Positions 45,552 through 61,973 are shown, numbered from the stretch's first letter. The stretch is DNA of 64,000 nucleotides from Balanoglossus misakiensis (GCA_040954595.2 CM082576.2:18910001-18974000), one strand, 5' to 3'. Made by a program: numbers and translations. Notes: generated by a model not told the origin, from the letters alone.

Positions 45552-48500
45552 AATTGAACGAACCCATGATTTTTTTCAAAAATCGACGAAATTTTGAGAT
45601 TTTGCAAAGTCGAAAATTTGTCATTTTTTGATGATTTTCACCCATGATTTTTTTCAAAAATCGACGAAATTTTGAGATTTTGCAAAGTCGAAAATTTGTC
45701 ATTTTTTGATGATTTTCACCCATGATTTTTTTCAAAAATCGACAAAATTTTTAGATTTTGCAAAGTCGAAAATTTGTCATTTTTTGATTATTTTCACCCA
45801 TGATTTTTTTCAAAAATCGACAAAACTTTTAGATTTTGCAAAGTCGAAAATTTGTCATTTTTTGATGATTTTCACCCGTGATTTTTTTTTAAAAATCGAC
45901 GAAATTTTGAGATTTTGCAAAGACGAAAATTTGTCATTTTTTGATGATTTTCACCCATGTTTTTTTTCAAAAATCAACGAACCCATGATTTTTTTTCAAA
46001 AAAGGACAAAATTTTGAGATTTTGCAAAGTCGAAAATTTGTCATTTATTAATGATTTTCACCCATGATTTTTTTTTCAAAAATCGACAAAATTTTGAGAT
46101 TTTGCAAAGTCGAAAATTTGTAATTTTTTGATGATTTTCACCCATGTTTTTTTTCAAAATTGAACGAACCCATGATTTTTTTCAAAAATCGACGAAATTT
46201 TGAGATTTTGCAAAGTCGAAAATTTGTCATTTTTTGATGATTTTCACCCATGATTTTTTTCAAAAATCGACAAAATTTTTAGATTTTGCAAAGTCGAAAA
46301 TTTGTCATTTTTTGATGATTTTCACCCATGTTTTTTTCCAAAAATCAACGAACCCATGATTTTTTTTCAAAAGAGGACAACATTTTGAGATTTTGCAAAG
46401 TCGAAAATTTGTCATTTTTTGATGATTTTCACCCATGATTTTTTTCAAAAATCGACGAAATTTTGAGATTTTGCAAAGTCGAAAATTTGTCATTTTTTGA
46501 TGATTTTCACCCATGATTTTTTTTCAAAAATCGACGAAATTTTGAGATTTTGCAAAGTCGAAAATTTGTCATTTTTTAATGATTTTCACCCATGATTTTT
46601 TTTCAAAAATCGACAAAATTTTGAGATTTTGCAAAGTCGAAAATTTGTAATTTTTTGATGATTTTCACCCATGTTTTTTTTCAAAATTGAACGAACCCAT
46701 GATTTTTTTCAAAAATCGACGAAATTTTGAGATTTTGCAAAGTCGAAAATTTGTCATTTTTTGATGATTTTCACCCATGATTTTTTTCAAAAATCGACAA
46801 AATTTTTAGATTTTGCAAAGTCGAAAATTTGTCATTTTTTGATTATTTTCACCCATGATTTTTTTCAAAAATCGACAAAACTTTTAGATTTTGCAAAGTC
46901 GAAAATTTGTCATTTTTTGATGATTTTCACCATGATTTTTTTTTAAAAATCGACGAAATTTTGAGATTTTGCAAAGACGAAAATTTGTCATTTTTTGATG
47001 ATTTTCACCCATGTTTTTTTTCAAAAATCAACGAACCCATGATTTTTTTTCAAAAAAGGACAAAATTTTGAGATTTTGCAAAGTCGAAAATTTGTCATTT
47101 TTTGATGATTTTCACCCATGATTTTTTTTCAAAAATCGACAAAATTTTGAGATTTTGCAAAGTCGAAAATTTGTCATTTTTTGATGATTTTCACCATGAT
47201 TTTTTTTTTAAAAATCGAGGAAATTTTGAGATTTTGCAAAGACGAAAATTTGTCATTTTTTGATGATTTTCACCCATGATTTTTTTTCAAAAATGTACGA
47301 AATTTTGAGATTTTGCAAAGTCGAAAATTTGTCGTTTTTTGATGATTTTCACCCATGATTTTTTTCAAAAATCGACAAAATTTTGAGATTTTGCAAAGAC
47401 GAAAATTTGTCATTTTTTGATGATTTTCACCCATGATTTTTTTCAAAAATCGACGAAATTTTGAGATTTTGCAAAGTCGAAAATTTGTCATTTTTTGATG
47501 ATTTTCACCCATGATTTTTTTTCAAAAATCGACGAAATTTTGAGATTTTGCAAAGTCGAAAATTTGTCATTTTTTAATGATTTTCACCCATGATTTTTTT
47601 TCAAAAATCGACAAAATTTTGAGATTTTGCAAAGTCGAAAATTTGTAATTTTTTGATGATTTTCACCCTTGTTTTTTTTCAAAATTGAACGAACCCATGA
47701 TTTTTTTCAAAAATCGACGAAATTTTGAGATTTTGCAAAGTCGAAAATTTGTCATTTTTTGATGATTTTCACCCATGATTTTTTTCAAAAATCGACAAAA
47801 TTTTTAGATTTTGCAAATTCGAAAATTTGTCATTTTTTGATTATTTTCACCCATGATTTTTTTCAAAAATCGACAAAACTTTTAGATTTTGCAAAGTCGA
47901 AAATTTGTCATTTTTTGATGATTTTCACCATGATTTTTTTTTAAAAATCGACGAAATTTTGAGATTTTGCAAAGACGAAAATTTGTCATATTTTGATGAT
48001 TTTCACCCATGTTTTTTTTCAAAAATCAACGAACCCATGATTTTTTTTCAAAAAAGGACAAAATTTTGAGATTTTGCAAAGTCGAAAATTTGTCATTTAT
48101 TAATGATTTTCACCCATGATTTTTTTTCAAAAATCGACAAAATTTTGAGATTTTGCAAAGTCGAAAATTTGTAATTTTTTGATGATTTTCACCCATGTTT
48201 TTTTTTCAAAATTGAACGAACCCATGATTTTTTTCAAAAATCGACGAAATTTTGAGATTTTGCAAAGTCGAAAATTTGTCATTTTTTGATGATTTTCACC
48301 CATGATTTTTTTCAAAAATCGACAAAATTTTTAGATTTTGCAAAGTCGAAAATTTGTCATTTTTTGATTATTTTCACCCATGATTTTTTTCAAAAATCGA
48401 CAAAATTTTTAGATTTTGCAAAGTCGAAAATTTGTCATTTTTTGATGATTTTCACCATGATTTTTTTTTTAAAAATCGACGATATTTTGAGATTTTGCAA

Positions 48501-51500
48501 AGACGAAAATTTGTCATTTTTTGATGATTTTCACCCATGATTTTTTTTCAAAAATGTACGAAATTTTGAGATTTTGCAAAGTCGAAAATTTGTCGTTTTT
48601 TGATGATTTTCACCCATGATTTTTTTCAAAAGTCGACGAAATTTTGAGATTTTGCAAAGACAAAATTTTTTCATTTTTTGATGATTTTCACCCGTGATTT
48701 TTTTCAAAAATCGACAAAATTTTGAGATTTTGCAAAGTCGAAAATTTGACATTTTTTGATGATTTTCACCCATGTTTTTTTTCAAAAATCAACGAACCCA
48801 TGATTTTTTTTCAAAAATCGACGAAATTTAGAGATTTTGCAAAGTCGAAAATTTGTCATTTCTTAATGATTTTCACCCATGTTTTTTTTTCAAAAATCGA
48901 CAAAATTTTGAGATTTTGCAAAGTCGAAAATTTGTAATTTTTTGATGATTTTCACCAATGTTTTTTTTAAAAATCAACGAACCCATGATTTTTTTCAAAA
49001 ATTGACAACATTTTGAGATTTTGCAAAGTCGAAAATTTGTCATTTTTTGATGATTTTCACCCATGATTTTTCTCAAAAATCGACGAAATTTTGAGATTTT
49101 GGAAAGTCGAAAATTTGTCATTTTTTGATGATTTTCACCATGATTTTTTTTTAGAAAATCGATGAAATTTTGAGATTTTGCAAAGTCGAAAATTTGTCAT
49201 TTTTTGATGATTTTCACCCATGATTTTTTTTCAAAAATGTACGAAATTTTGAGATTTTGCAAAGTCGAAAATTTGTCATTTTTTGATGATTTTCACCCAT
49301 GATTTTTTTCAAAAATCGACAAAATTTTGAGATTTTGCAAAGACGAAAATTTGTCATTTTTTGATGATTTTCACCCATGATTTTTTTCAAAAGTCGACGA
49401 AATTTTGAGATTTTGCAAAGACAAAAATTTTTCATTTTTTGATGATTTTCACCCGTGATTTTTTTCAAAAATCGACAAAATTTTGAGATTTTGCAAAGTC
49501 GAAAATTTGACATTTTTTGATGATTTTCACCCATGTTTTTTTTCAAAAATCAACGAACCCATGATTTTTTTTTCAAAAATCGACGAAATTTAGAGATTTT
49601 GCAAAGTCGAAAATTTGTCATTTCTTAATGATTTTCACCCATGTTTTTTTTTTCAAAAATCGACAAAATTTTGAGATTTTGCAAAGTCGAAAATTTGTCA
49701 TTTTTTGGTGATTTTCACCAATGTTTTTTTTTAAAAATCAACGAACCCATGATTTTTTTCAAAAATTGACAACATTTTGAGATTTTGCAAAGTCGAAAAT
49801 TTGTCATTTTTTGATGATTTTCACCCATGATTTTTTTCAAAAATCGACGAAATTTTGAGATTTTGCAAAGTCGAAAATTTGTCATTTTTTGATTATTTTC
49901 ACCCATGATTTTTTTCAAAAATCGACACAATTTTTAGATTTTGCAAAGTCGAAAATTTGTCATTTTTTGATTATTTTCACCCATGATTTTTTTCAAAAAT
50001 CGACAAAATTTTTAGATTTTGCAAAGTCGAAAATTTGTCATTTTTTGATGATTTTCACCATGATTTTTTTTTAAAAATCGACAAAATTTTGAGATTTTGC
50101 AAAGACGAAAATTTGTCATTTTTTGATGATTTTCACCCATGTTTTTTTTCAAAAATCAACGAACCCATAATTTTTTTTCAAAAAAGGACAACATTTTGAG
50201 ATTTTGCAAAGTCGAAAATTTGTAATTTTTTGATGATTTTCACCCATGATTTTTCTCAAAAATCGACGAAATTTTGAGATTTTGGAAAGTCGAAAATTTG
50301 TCATTTTTTGATGATTTTCACCCATGATTTTTTTTTCAAAAATAGACAAAATTTTGAGATTTTGCAAAGTCGAAAATTTGTAATTTTTTGATGATTTTCA
50401 CCCATGTTTTTTTCAAAATTGAACGAACCCATGATTTTTTTCAAAAATCGACGAAATTTTTAGATTTTGCAAAGTCGAAAATTTGTCATTTTTTGATGAT
50501 TTTCACCCATGTTTTTTTTTTTCAAAAATCGACGAAATTTTGAGATTTTGCAAATTCGAAAATTTGTAATTTTTTGATGATTTTCACCCATGTTTTTTTT
50601 CAAAAATCAACGAACCCATGATTTTTTTTCAAAAGAGGACAACATTTTGAGATTTTGCAAAGTCGAAAATTTGTCATTTTTTGATGATTTTCACCCATGA
50701 TTTTTTTCAAAAATCGACGAAATTTTGAGATTTTGCAAAGTCGAAAATTTGTCATTTTTTGATGATTTTCACCCATGATTTTTTTTCAAAAATCGACGAA
50801 ATTTTGAGATTTTGCAAAGTCGAAAATTTGTCATTTATTAATGATTTTCACCCGTGATTTTTTTTCAAAAATCGACAAAATTTTGAGATTTTGCAAAGTC
50901 GAAAATTTGTAATTTTTTGATGATTTTCACCCATGTTTTTTTTCAAAATTGAACGAACCCATGATTTTTTTCAAAAATCGACGAAATTTTGAGATTTTGC
51001 AAAGTCGAAAATTTGTCATTTTTTGATGATTTTCACCCATGATTTTTTTCAAAAATCGACAAAATTTTTAGATTTTGCAAAGTCGAAAATTTGTCATTTT
51101 TTGATTATTTTCACCCATGATTTTTTTCAAAAATCGACAAAACTTTTAGATTTTGCAAAGTCGAAAATTTGTCATTTTTTGATGATTTTCACCATGATTT
51201 TTTTTTAAAAATCGACGAAATTTTGAGATTTTGCAAAGACGAAAATTTGTCATTTTTTGATGATTTTCTCCCATGTTTTTTTTCAAAAATCAACGAACCC
51301 ATGATTTTTTTTCAAAAAAGGACAAAATTTTGAGATTTTGCAAAGTCGAAAATTTGTCATTTATTAATGATTTTCACCCATGATTTTTTTTCAAAAATCG
51401 ACAAAATTTTGAGATTTTGCAAAGTCGAAAATTTGTAATTTTTTGATGATTTTCACCCATGTTTTTTTTTAAAAATTGAACGAACCCATGATTTTTTTCA

Positions 51501-54500
51501 AAAATCGACGAAATTTTGAGATTTTGCAAAGTCGAAAATTTGTCATTTTTTGATGATTTTCACCCAAGACTTTTTTTCAAAAATTTACGAAATTTTGAGA
51601 TTTTGCAAAGTCGAAAATTTGTCATTTTTTGATGATTTTCACCCATGTTTTTTTTCAAAAATCAACGAACCCATGATTTTTTTTCAAAAGAGGACAACAT
51701 TTTGAGATTTTGCAAAGTCGAAAATTTGTCATTTTTTGATGATTTTCACCCATGATTTTTTTCAAAAATCGACGAAATTTTGAGATTTTGCAAAGTCGAA
51801 AATTTGTCATTTTTTGATGATTTTCACCCATGATTTTTTTTCAAAAATCGACGAAATTTTGAGATTTTGCAAAGTCGAAAATTTGTCATTTTTTAATGAT
51901 TTTCACCCATGATTTTTTTTCAAAAATCGACAAAATTTTGAGATTTTGCAAAGTCGAAAATTTGTAATTTTTTGATGATTTTCACCCATGTTTTTTTTCA
52001 AAATTGAACGAACCCATGATTTTTTTCAAAAATCGACGAAATTTTGAGATTTTGCAAAGTCGAAAATTTGTCATTTTTTGATGATTTTCACCCATGATTT
52101 TTTTCAAAAATCGACAAAATTTTTAGATTTTGCAAAGTCGAAAATTTGTCATTTTTTGATTATTTTCACCCATGATTTTTTTCAAAAATCGACAAAACTT
52201 TTAGATTTTGCAAAGTCGAAAATTTGTCATTTTTTGATGATTTTCACCATGATTTTTTTTTAAAAATCGACGAAATTTTGAGATTTTGCAAAGACGAAAA
52301 TTTGTCATTTTTTGATGATTTTCACCCATGTTTTTTTTCAAAAATCAACGAACCCATGATTTTTTTTCAAAAAAGGACAAAATTTTGAGATTTTGCAAAG
52401 TCGAAAATTTGTCATTTATTAATGATTTTCACCCATGATTTTTTTTTCAAAAATCGACAAAATTTTGAGATTTTGCAAAGTCGAAAATTTGTAATTTTTT
52501 GATGATTTTCACCCATGTTTTTTTTCAAAATTGAACGAACCCATTATTTTTTTCAAAAATCGACGAAATTTTGAGATTTTGCAAAGTCGAAAATTTGTCA
52601 TTTTTTGATGATTTTCACCCATGATTTTTTTCAAAAATCGACAAAATTTTTAGATTTTGCAAAGTCGAAAATTTGTCATTTTTTGATTATTTTCACCCAT
52701 GATTTTTTTCAAAAATCGACAAAATTTTTAGATTTTGCAAAGTCGAAAATTTGTCATTTTTTGATGATTTTCACCATGATTTTTTTTTTAAAAATCGACG
52801 AAATTTTGAGATTTTGCAAAGACGAAAATTTGTCATTTTTTGATGATTTTCACCCATGATTTTTTTTCAAAAATGTACGAAATTTTGAGATTTTGCAAAG
52901 TCGAAAATTTGTCGTTTTTTGATGATTTTCACCCATGATTTTTTTCAAAAATCAACGAACCCATGATTTTTTTTCAAAAAAGGACAAAATTTTGAGATTT
53001 TGCAAAGTCGAAAATTTGTCATTTATTAATGATTTTCACCCATGATTTTTTTTTCAAAAATCGACAAAATTTTGAGATTTTGCAAAGTCGAAAATTTGTA
53101 ATTTTTTGATGATTTTCACCCATGTTTTTTTTCAAAATTGAACGAACCCATTATTTTTTTCAAAAATCGACGAAATTTTGAGATTTTGCAAAGTCGAAAA
53201 TTTGTCATTTTTTGATGATTTTCACCCATGATTTTTTTCAAAAATCGACAAAATTTTTAGATTTTGCAAAGTCGAAAATTTGTCATTTTTTGATTATTTT
53301 CACCCATGATTTTTTTCAAAAATCGACAAAATTTTTAGATTTTGCAAAGTCGAAAATTTGTCATTTTTTGATGATTTTCACCCATGTTTTTTTTCAAAAT
53401 TGAACGAACCCATTATTTTTTTCAAAAATCGACGAAATTTTGAGATTTTGCAAAGTCGAAAATTTGTCATTTTTTGATGATTTTCACCCATGATTTTTTT
53501 CAAAAATCGACAAAATTTTTAGATTTTGCAAAGTCGAAAATTTGTCATTTTTTGATTATTTTCACCCATGATTTTTTTCAAAAATCGACAAAATTTTTAG
53601 ATTTTGCAAAGTCGAAAATTTGTCATTTTTTGATGATTTTCACCATGATTTTTTTTTTAAAAATCGACGAAATTTTGAGATTTTGCAAAGACGAAAATGT
53701 GTCATTTTTGGATGATTTTCACCCATGATTTTTTTTCAAAAATGAACGAAATTTTGAGATTTTGCAAAGTCGAAAATTTGTCGTTTTTTGATGATTTTCA
53801 CCCATGATTTTTTTCAAAAATCGACAAAATTTTGAGATTTTGCAAAGACGAAAATTTGTCATTTTTTGATGATTTTCACCCATGATTTTTTTCAAAAATC
53901 GACGAAATTTTGAGATTTTGCAAAGTCGAAAATTTGTCATTTTTTGATGATTTTCACCCATGATTTTTTTTCAAAAATCGACGAAATTTTGAGATTTTGC
54001 AAAGTCGAAAATTTGTCATTTTTTAATGATTTTCACCCATGATTTTTTTTCAAAAATCGACAAAATTTTGAGATTTTGCAAAGTCGAAAATTTGTAATTT
54101 TTTGATGATTTTCACCCATGTTTTTTTTCAAAATTGAACGAACCCATGATTTTTTTCAAAAATCGACGAAATTTTGAGATTTTGCAAAGTCGAAAATTTG
54201 TCATTTTTTGATGATTTTCACCCATGATTTTTTTCAAAAATCGACAAAATTTTTAGATTTTGCAAAGTCGAAAATTTGTCATTTTTTGATTATTTTCACC
54301 CATGATTTTTTTCAAAAATCGACGAAATTTGAGATTTTGCAAATTCGAAAATTTGTAATTTTTTAATGATTTTCACCCTTTTTTTTCAAAAATCAACGAA
54401 CCCATGATTTTTTTTCAAAAATCGACAAAATTTTGAGATTTTGCAAAGCCGAAAATTTGTCATTTTTTGATGATTTTCACCCATGATTTTTCTCAAAAAT

Positions 54501-57500
54501 CGACGAAATTTTGAGATTTTGCAAAGTCGAAAATTTGTCATTTTTTGATGATTTTCACCCATGATTTTTTTTCAAAAATCGACGAAATTTTGAGATTTTG
54601 CAAAGTCGAAAATTTGTAATTTTTTGATGATTTTCACCCATGTTTTTTTTCAAAATTGAACGAACCCATGATTTTTTTCAAAAATCGACGAAATTTTGAG
54701 ATTTTGCAAAGTCGAAAATTTGTCATTTTTTGATGATTTTCACCCATGATTTTTTTCAAAAATCGACAAAATTTTTAGATTTTGCAAAGTCGAAAATTTG
54801 TCATTTTTTGATTATTTTCACCCATGATTTTTTTTCAAAAATCGACAACATTTTTAGATTTTGCAAAGTCGAAAATTTGTAATTTTTTGATGATTTTCAC
54901 CATGATTTTTTTTTAAAAAATTGACAACATTTTGAGATTTTGCAAAGTCGAAAATTTGTCATTTTTTGATGATTTTCACCCATGATTTTTCTCAAAAATC
55001 GACGAAATTTTGAGATTTTGCAAAGTCGAAAATTTGTCATTTTTTGATGATTTTCACCCATGATTTTTTTTCAAAAATCTGCGAAATTTTGAGATTTTGC
55101 AAAGTCGAAAATTTGTCATTTTTTGATGATTTTCACCCATGATTTTTTTTCAAAAAATCGACGAAATTTTGAGATTTTGCAAAGTCGAAAATTTGTCATT
55201 TTTTGATTATTTTCACCCATGATTTTTTTTTTCAAAAATCGACAAAATTTTGAGATTTTGCAAAGTCGAAAATGTGTCATTTTTTGATGATTTTCACCCA
55301 TGATTTTTTTCAAAAATCGACGAAATTTGAGATTTTGCAAAGTCGAAAATTTGTCATTTTTTGATGATTTTTACCCATGATTTTTTTTTCAAAAATCGAC
55401 CAAATTTTGAGATTTTGCAAAGCCGAAAATTTGTCATTTTTTGATGATTTTCACCCATGATTTTTCTCAAAAATCGACGAAATTTTGAGATTTTGCAAAG
55501 TCGAAAATTTTTCATTTTTTGATGATTTTCACCCATGATTTTTCTCAAAAATTGACCAAATTTTGAGATTTTGCAAAGTCGAAAATTTGTCATTTTTTGA
55601 TGTTTTTTCACCCATGTTTTTTTCAAAATTGAACGAACCCATGATTTTTTTCAAAAATCGACAAAATTTTGAGATTTTGCAAAGACGAAAATTTGTCATT
55701 TTTTGATGATTTTCACCCATGATTTTTTTCAAAAGTCGACGAAATTTTGAGATTTTGCAAAGACAAAAATTTTTCATTTTTTGATGATTTTCACCCGTGA
55801 TTTTTTTCAAAAATCGACAAAATTTGGAGATTTTGCAAAGTCGAAAATTTGACATTTTTTGATGATTTTCACCCGTTTTTTTTTAAAAATCAACGAACCT
55901 ATGATTTTTTTTCAAAAATCGACGAAATTTAGAGATTTTGCAAAGTCGAAAATTTGTCATTTCTTAATGATTTTCACCCATGTTTTTTTTTCAAAAATCG
56001 ACAAAATTTTCAGATTTTGCAAAGTCGAAAATTTGTAATTTTTTGATGATTTTCACCAATGTTTTTTTTTAAAAATCAACGAACCCATGATTTTTTTCAA
56101 AAATTGACAACATTTTGAGATTTTGCAAAGTCGAAAATTTGTCGTTTTTTGATGATTTTCACCCATGATTTTTTTCAAAAATCGACGAAATTTGAGATTT
56201 TGCAAATTCGAAAATTTGTAATTTTTTAATGATTTTCACCCTTTTTTTTCAAAAATCAACGAACCCATGATTTTTTTTCAAAAATCGACAAAATTTTGAG
56301 ATTTTGCAAAGCCGAAAATTTGTCATTTTTTGATGATTTTCACCCATGATTTTTCTCAAAAATCGACGAAATTTTGAGATTTTGCAAAGTCGAAAATTTG
56401 TCATTTTTTGATGATTTTCACCCATGATTTTTTTTCAAAAATCGACGAAATTTTGAGATTTTGCAAAGTCGAAAATTTGTAATTTTTTGATGATTTTCAC
56501 CCATGTTTTTTTTCAAAATTGAACGAACCCATGATTTTTTTCAAAAATCGACGAAATTTTGAGATTTTGCAAAGTCGAAAATTTGTCATTTTTTGATGAT
56601 TTTCACCCATGATTTTTTTCAAAAATCGACAAAATTTTTAGATTTTGCAAAGTCGAAAATTTGTCATTTTTTGATTATTTTCACCCATGATTTTTTTTCA
56701 AAAATCGACAACATTTTTAGATTTTGCAAAGTCGAAAATTTGTAATTTTTTGATGATTTTCACCATGATTTTTTTTTTAAAAATTGACAACATTTTGAGA
56801 TTTTGCAAAGTCGAAAATTTGTCATTTTTTGATGATTTTCACCCATGATTTTTCTCAAAAATCGACGAAATTTTGAGATTTTGCAAAGTCGAAAATTTTT
56901 CATTTTTTGATGATTTTCACCCATGATTTTTTTCAAAAATCTACGAAATTTTGAGATTTTGCAAAGTCGAAAATTTGTCATTTATTAATGATTTTCACCC
57001 ATGATTTTTTTCAAAAATCGACGAAATTTGAGATTTTGCAAATTCGAAAATTTGTAATTTTTTAATGATTTTCACCCTTTTTTTTCAAAAATCAACGAAC
57101 CCATGATTTTTTTTCAAAAATCGACAAAATTTTGAGATTTTGCAAAGCCGAAAATTTGTCATTTTTTGATGATTTTCACCCATGATTTTTTTTAAAAAAA
57201 TCGACGAAATTTTGAGATTTTGCAAAGTCGAAAATTTGTCATTTTTTGTGATTTTCACCCATGATTTTTTTCAAAAATCGACGAAATTTGAGATTTTGCA
57301 AAGTCAAAAATTTGTCATTTTTTGATGATTTTCACCCATGATTTTTTTCAAAAATCGACGAAATTTTGAGATTTTGCAAAGTCGAAAATGTGTCATTTTT
57401 TGATGATTTTCACCCATGATTTTTTTCAAAAATCGACGAAATTTGAGATTTTGCAAAGTCGAAAATTTGTCATTTTTTGATGATTTTTACCCATGATTTT

Positions 57501-58381
57501 TTTTTCAAAAATCGACCAAATTTTGAGATTTTGCAATGCCGAAAATTTGTCATTTTTTGATGATTTTCACCCATGATTTTTCTCAAAAATCGAGGAAATT
57601 TTGAGATTTTGCAAAGTCGAAAATTTTTCATTTTTTGATGATTTTCACCCATGATTTTTCTCAAAAATTGACGAAATTTTGAGATTTTGCAAAGTCGAAA
57701 ATTTGTCATTTTTTGATGATTTTCACCCATGTTTTTTTCAAAATTGAACGAACCCATGATTTTTTTCAAAAATCGACAAAATTTTGAGATTTTGCAAAGA
57801 CGAAAATTTGTCATTTTTTGATGATTTTCACCCATGATTTTTTTCAAAAGTCTGCGAAATTTTGAGATTTTGCAAAGACGAAAATTTGTCATTTTTTGAT
57901 GATTTTCACCCATGATTTTTTTCAAAAATCTGCGAAATTTTGAGATTTTGCAAAGTCGAAAATTTGTCATTTATTAATGATTTTCACCCATGATTTTTTT
58001 CAAAAATCGACGAAATTTGAGATTTTGCAAATTCGAAAATTTGTAATTTTTTAATGATTTTCACCTTTTTTTTTCAAAAATCAACGAACCCATGATTTTT
58101 TTTCAAAAATCGACAAAATTTTGAGATTTTGCAAAGCCGAAAATTTGTCATTTTTTGATGATTTTCACCCATGATTTTTTTCAAAAATCGACGAAATTTG
58201 AGATTTTGCAAAGTCGAAAATTTGTCATTTTTTGATGATTTTCACCCATGATTTTTTTCAAAAATCGACGAAATTTTGAGATTTTGCAAAGTCGAAAATT
58301 TGTCATTTTTTGATGATTTTCACCCATGATTTTTTTTCAAAAATCTGCGAAATTTTGAGATTTTGCAAAGTCGAAAATTTG

Positions 58382-61300
58382 TCATTTTTTGATGATTTTC
58401 ACCCATGATTTTTTTTCAAAAAATCGACGAAATTTTGAGATTTTGCAAAGTCGAAAATTTGTCATTTTTTGATTATTTTCACCCATGATTTTTTTTTTCA
58501 AAAATCGACAAAATTTTGAGATTTTGCAAAGTCGAAAATGTGTCATTTTTTGATGATTTTCACCCATGATTTTTTTCAAAAATCGACGAAATTTGAGATT
58601 TTGCAAAGTCGAAAATTTGTCATTTTTTGATGATTTTTACCCATGATTTTTTTTTCAAAAATCGACCAAATTTTGAGATTTTGCAAAGCCGAAAATTTGT
58701 CATTTTTTGATGATTTTCACCCATGATTTTTCTCAAAAATCGACGAAATTTTGAGATTTTGCAAAGTCGAAAATTTTTCATTTTTTGATGATTTTCACCC
58801 ATGATTTTTCTCAAAAATTGACGAAATTTTGAGATTTTGCAAAGTCGAAAATTTGTCATTTTTTGATGATTTTCACCCATGTTTTTTTCAAAATTGAACG
58901 AACCCATGATTTTTTTCAAAAATCGACAAAATTTTGAGATTTTGCAAAGACGAAAATTTGTCATTTTTTGATGATTTTCACCCATGATTTTTTTCAAAAG
59001 TCGACGAAATTTTGAGATTTTGCAAAGACAAAAATTTTTCATTTTTTGATGATTTTCACCCGTGATTGTTTTCAAAAATCGACAAAATTTTGAGATTTTG
59101 CAAAGTCGAAAATTTGACATTTTTTGATGATTTTCACCCATGTTTTTTTTCAAAAATCAACGAACCTATGATTTTTTTTCAAAAATCGACGAAATTTAGA
59201 GATTTTGCAAAGTCGAAAATTTGTCATTTCTTAATGATTTTCACCCATGTTTTTTTTTCAAAAATCGACAAAATTTTCAGATTTTGCAAAGTCGAAAATT
59301 TGTAATTTTTTGATGATTTTCACCAATGTTTTTTTTTAAAAATCAACGAACCCATGATTTTTTTCAAAAATTGACAACATTTTGAGATTTTGCAAAGTCG
59401 AAAATTTGTAATTTTTTAATGATTTTCACCCTTTTTTTTCAAAAATCAACGAACCCATGATTTTTTTTCAAAAATCGACAAAATTTTGAGATTTTGCAAA
59501 GCCGAAAATTTGTCATTTTTTGATGATTTTCACCCATGATTTTTTTCAAAAATCGACGAAATTTTGAGATTTTGCAAAGTCGAAAATTTGTCATTTTTTG
59601 ATGATTTTCACCCATGATTTTTTTCAAAAATCGACGAAATTTGAGATTTTGCAAAGTCAAAAATTTGTCATTTTTTGATGATTTTCACCCATGATTTTTT
59701 TCAAAAATCGACGAAATTTTGAGATTTTGCAATGCCGAAAATTTGTCATTTTTTGATGATTTTCACCCATGATTTTTCTCAAAAATCGAGGAAATTTTGA
59801 GATTTTGCAAAGTCGAAAATTTTTCATTTTTTGATGATTTTCACCCATGATTTTTCTCAAAAATTGACGAAATTTTGAGATTTTGCAAAGTCGAAAATTT
59901 GTCATTTTTTGATGATTTTCACCCATGTTTTTTTCAAAATTGAACGAACCCATGATTTTTTTCAAAAATCGACAAAATTTTGAGATTTTGCAAAGACGAA
60001 AATTTGTCATTTTTTGATGATTTTCACCCATGATTTTTTTCAAAAGTCTGCGAAATTTTGAGATTTTGCAAAGACGAAAATTTGTCATTTTTTGATGATT
60101 TTCACCCATGATTTTTTTCAAAAATCGACGAAATTTGAGATTTTGCAAAGTCGAAAATTTGTCATTTTTTGATGATTTTTACCCATGATTTTTTTTTCAA
60201 AAATCGACCAAATTTTGAGATTTTGCAAAGCCGAAAATTTGTCATTTTTTGATGATTTTCACCCATGATTTTTCTCAAAAATCGACGAAATTTTGAGATT
60301 TTGCAAAGTCGAAATTTTTTTATTTTTTGATGATTTTCACCCATGATTTTTCTCAAAAATTGACGAAATTTTGAGATTTTGCAAAGTCGAAAATTTGTCA
60401 TTTTTTGATGATTTTCACCCATGTTTTTTTCAAAATTGAACGAACCCATGATTTTTTTCAAAAATCGACAAAATTTTGAGATTTTGCAAAGACGAAAATT
60501 TGTCATTTTTTGATGATTTTCACCCATGATTTTTTTCAAAAGTCGACGAAATTTTGAGATTCTGCAAAGTCGAAAATTTGTCATTTTTTGATGATTTTCA
60601 CCCATGATTTTTTTCAAAAATCTACGAAATTTTGAGATTTTGCAAAGTCGAAAATTTGTCATTTTTTGATGATTTTCACCCATGATTTTTTTCAAAAATC
60701 TGCGAAATTTTGAGATTTTGCAAAGTCGAAAATTTGTCATTTATTAATGATTTTCACCCATGATTTTTTTCAAAAATCGACGAAATTTGAGATTTTGCAA
60801 ATTCGAAAATTTGTAATTTTTTAATGATTTTCACCCTTTTTTTCAAAAATCAACGAACCCATGATTTTTTTTCAAAAATCGACAAAATTTTGAGATTTTG
60901 CAAAGCCGAAAATTTGTCATTTTTTGATGATTTTCACCCATGATTTTTTTCAAAAATCGACGAAATTTTGAGATTTTGCAAAGTCGAAAATTTGTCATTT
61001 TTTGATGATTTTCACCCATGATTTTTTTCAAAAATCGACGAAATTTGAGATTTTGCAAAGTCGAAAATTTGTCATTTTTCAAAAATCGACGAAATTTTGA
61101 GATTTTGCAAAGTCGAAAATTTGTCATTTTTTGATGATTTTCACCCATGATTTTTTTCAAAAATCTGCGAAATTTTGAGATTTTGCAAAGTCGAAAATTT
61201 GTCATTTTTTGATGATTTTCACCCATGATTTTTTTTCAAAAAATCGACGAAATTTTGAGATTTTGCAAAGTCGAAAATTTGTCATTTTTTGATTATTTTC

Positions 61301-61973
61301 ACCCATGATTTTTTTTTTCAAAAATCGACAAAATTTTGAGATTTTGCAAAGTCGAAAATGTGTCATTTTTTGATGATTTTCACCCATGATTTTTTTCAAA
61401 AATCGACGAAATTTGAGATTTTGCAAAGTCGAAAATTTGTCATTTTTTGATGATTTTTACCCATGATTTTTTTTTCAAAAATCGACCAAATTTTGAGATT
61501 TTGCATAGCCGAAAATTTGTCATTTTTTGATGATTTTCACCCATGATTTTTCTCAAAAATCGACGAAATTTTGAGATTTTGCAAAGTCGAAAATTTTTCA
61601 TTTTTTGATGATTTTCACCCATGATTTTTCTCAAAAATTGACGAAATTTTGAGATTTTGCAAAGTCGAAAATTTGTCATTTTTTGATGATTTTCACCCAT
61701 GTTTTTTTCAAAATTGAACGAACCCATGATTTTTTTCAAAAATCGACAAAATTTTGAGATTTTGCAAAGACGAAAATTTGTCATTTTTTGATGATTTTCA
61801 CCCATGATTTTTTTCAAAAGTCGACGAAATTTTGAGATTTTGCAAAGACAAAAATTTTTCATTTTTTGATGATTTTCACCCGTGATTTTTTTCAAAAATC
61901 GACAAAATTTTGAAATTTTGCAAAGTCGAAAATTTGACATTTTTTGATGATTTTCACCCATGTTTTTTTTCAA
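58382..61973 (+). repeat. Higher-order repeat with 2,820-bp offset
   Basis: 58382-59153 and 61202-61973 are almost identical over about 770 bp. Related copies start at 55116 and 62775. Confidence 0.8.
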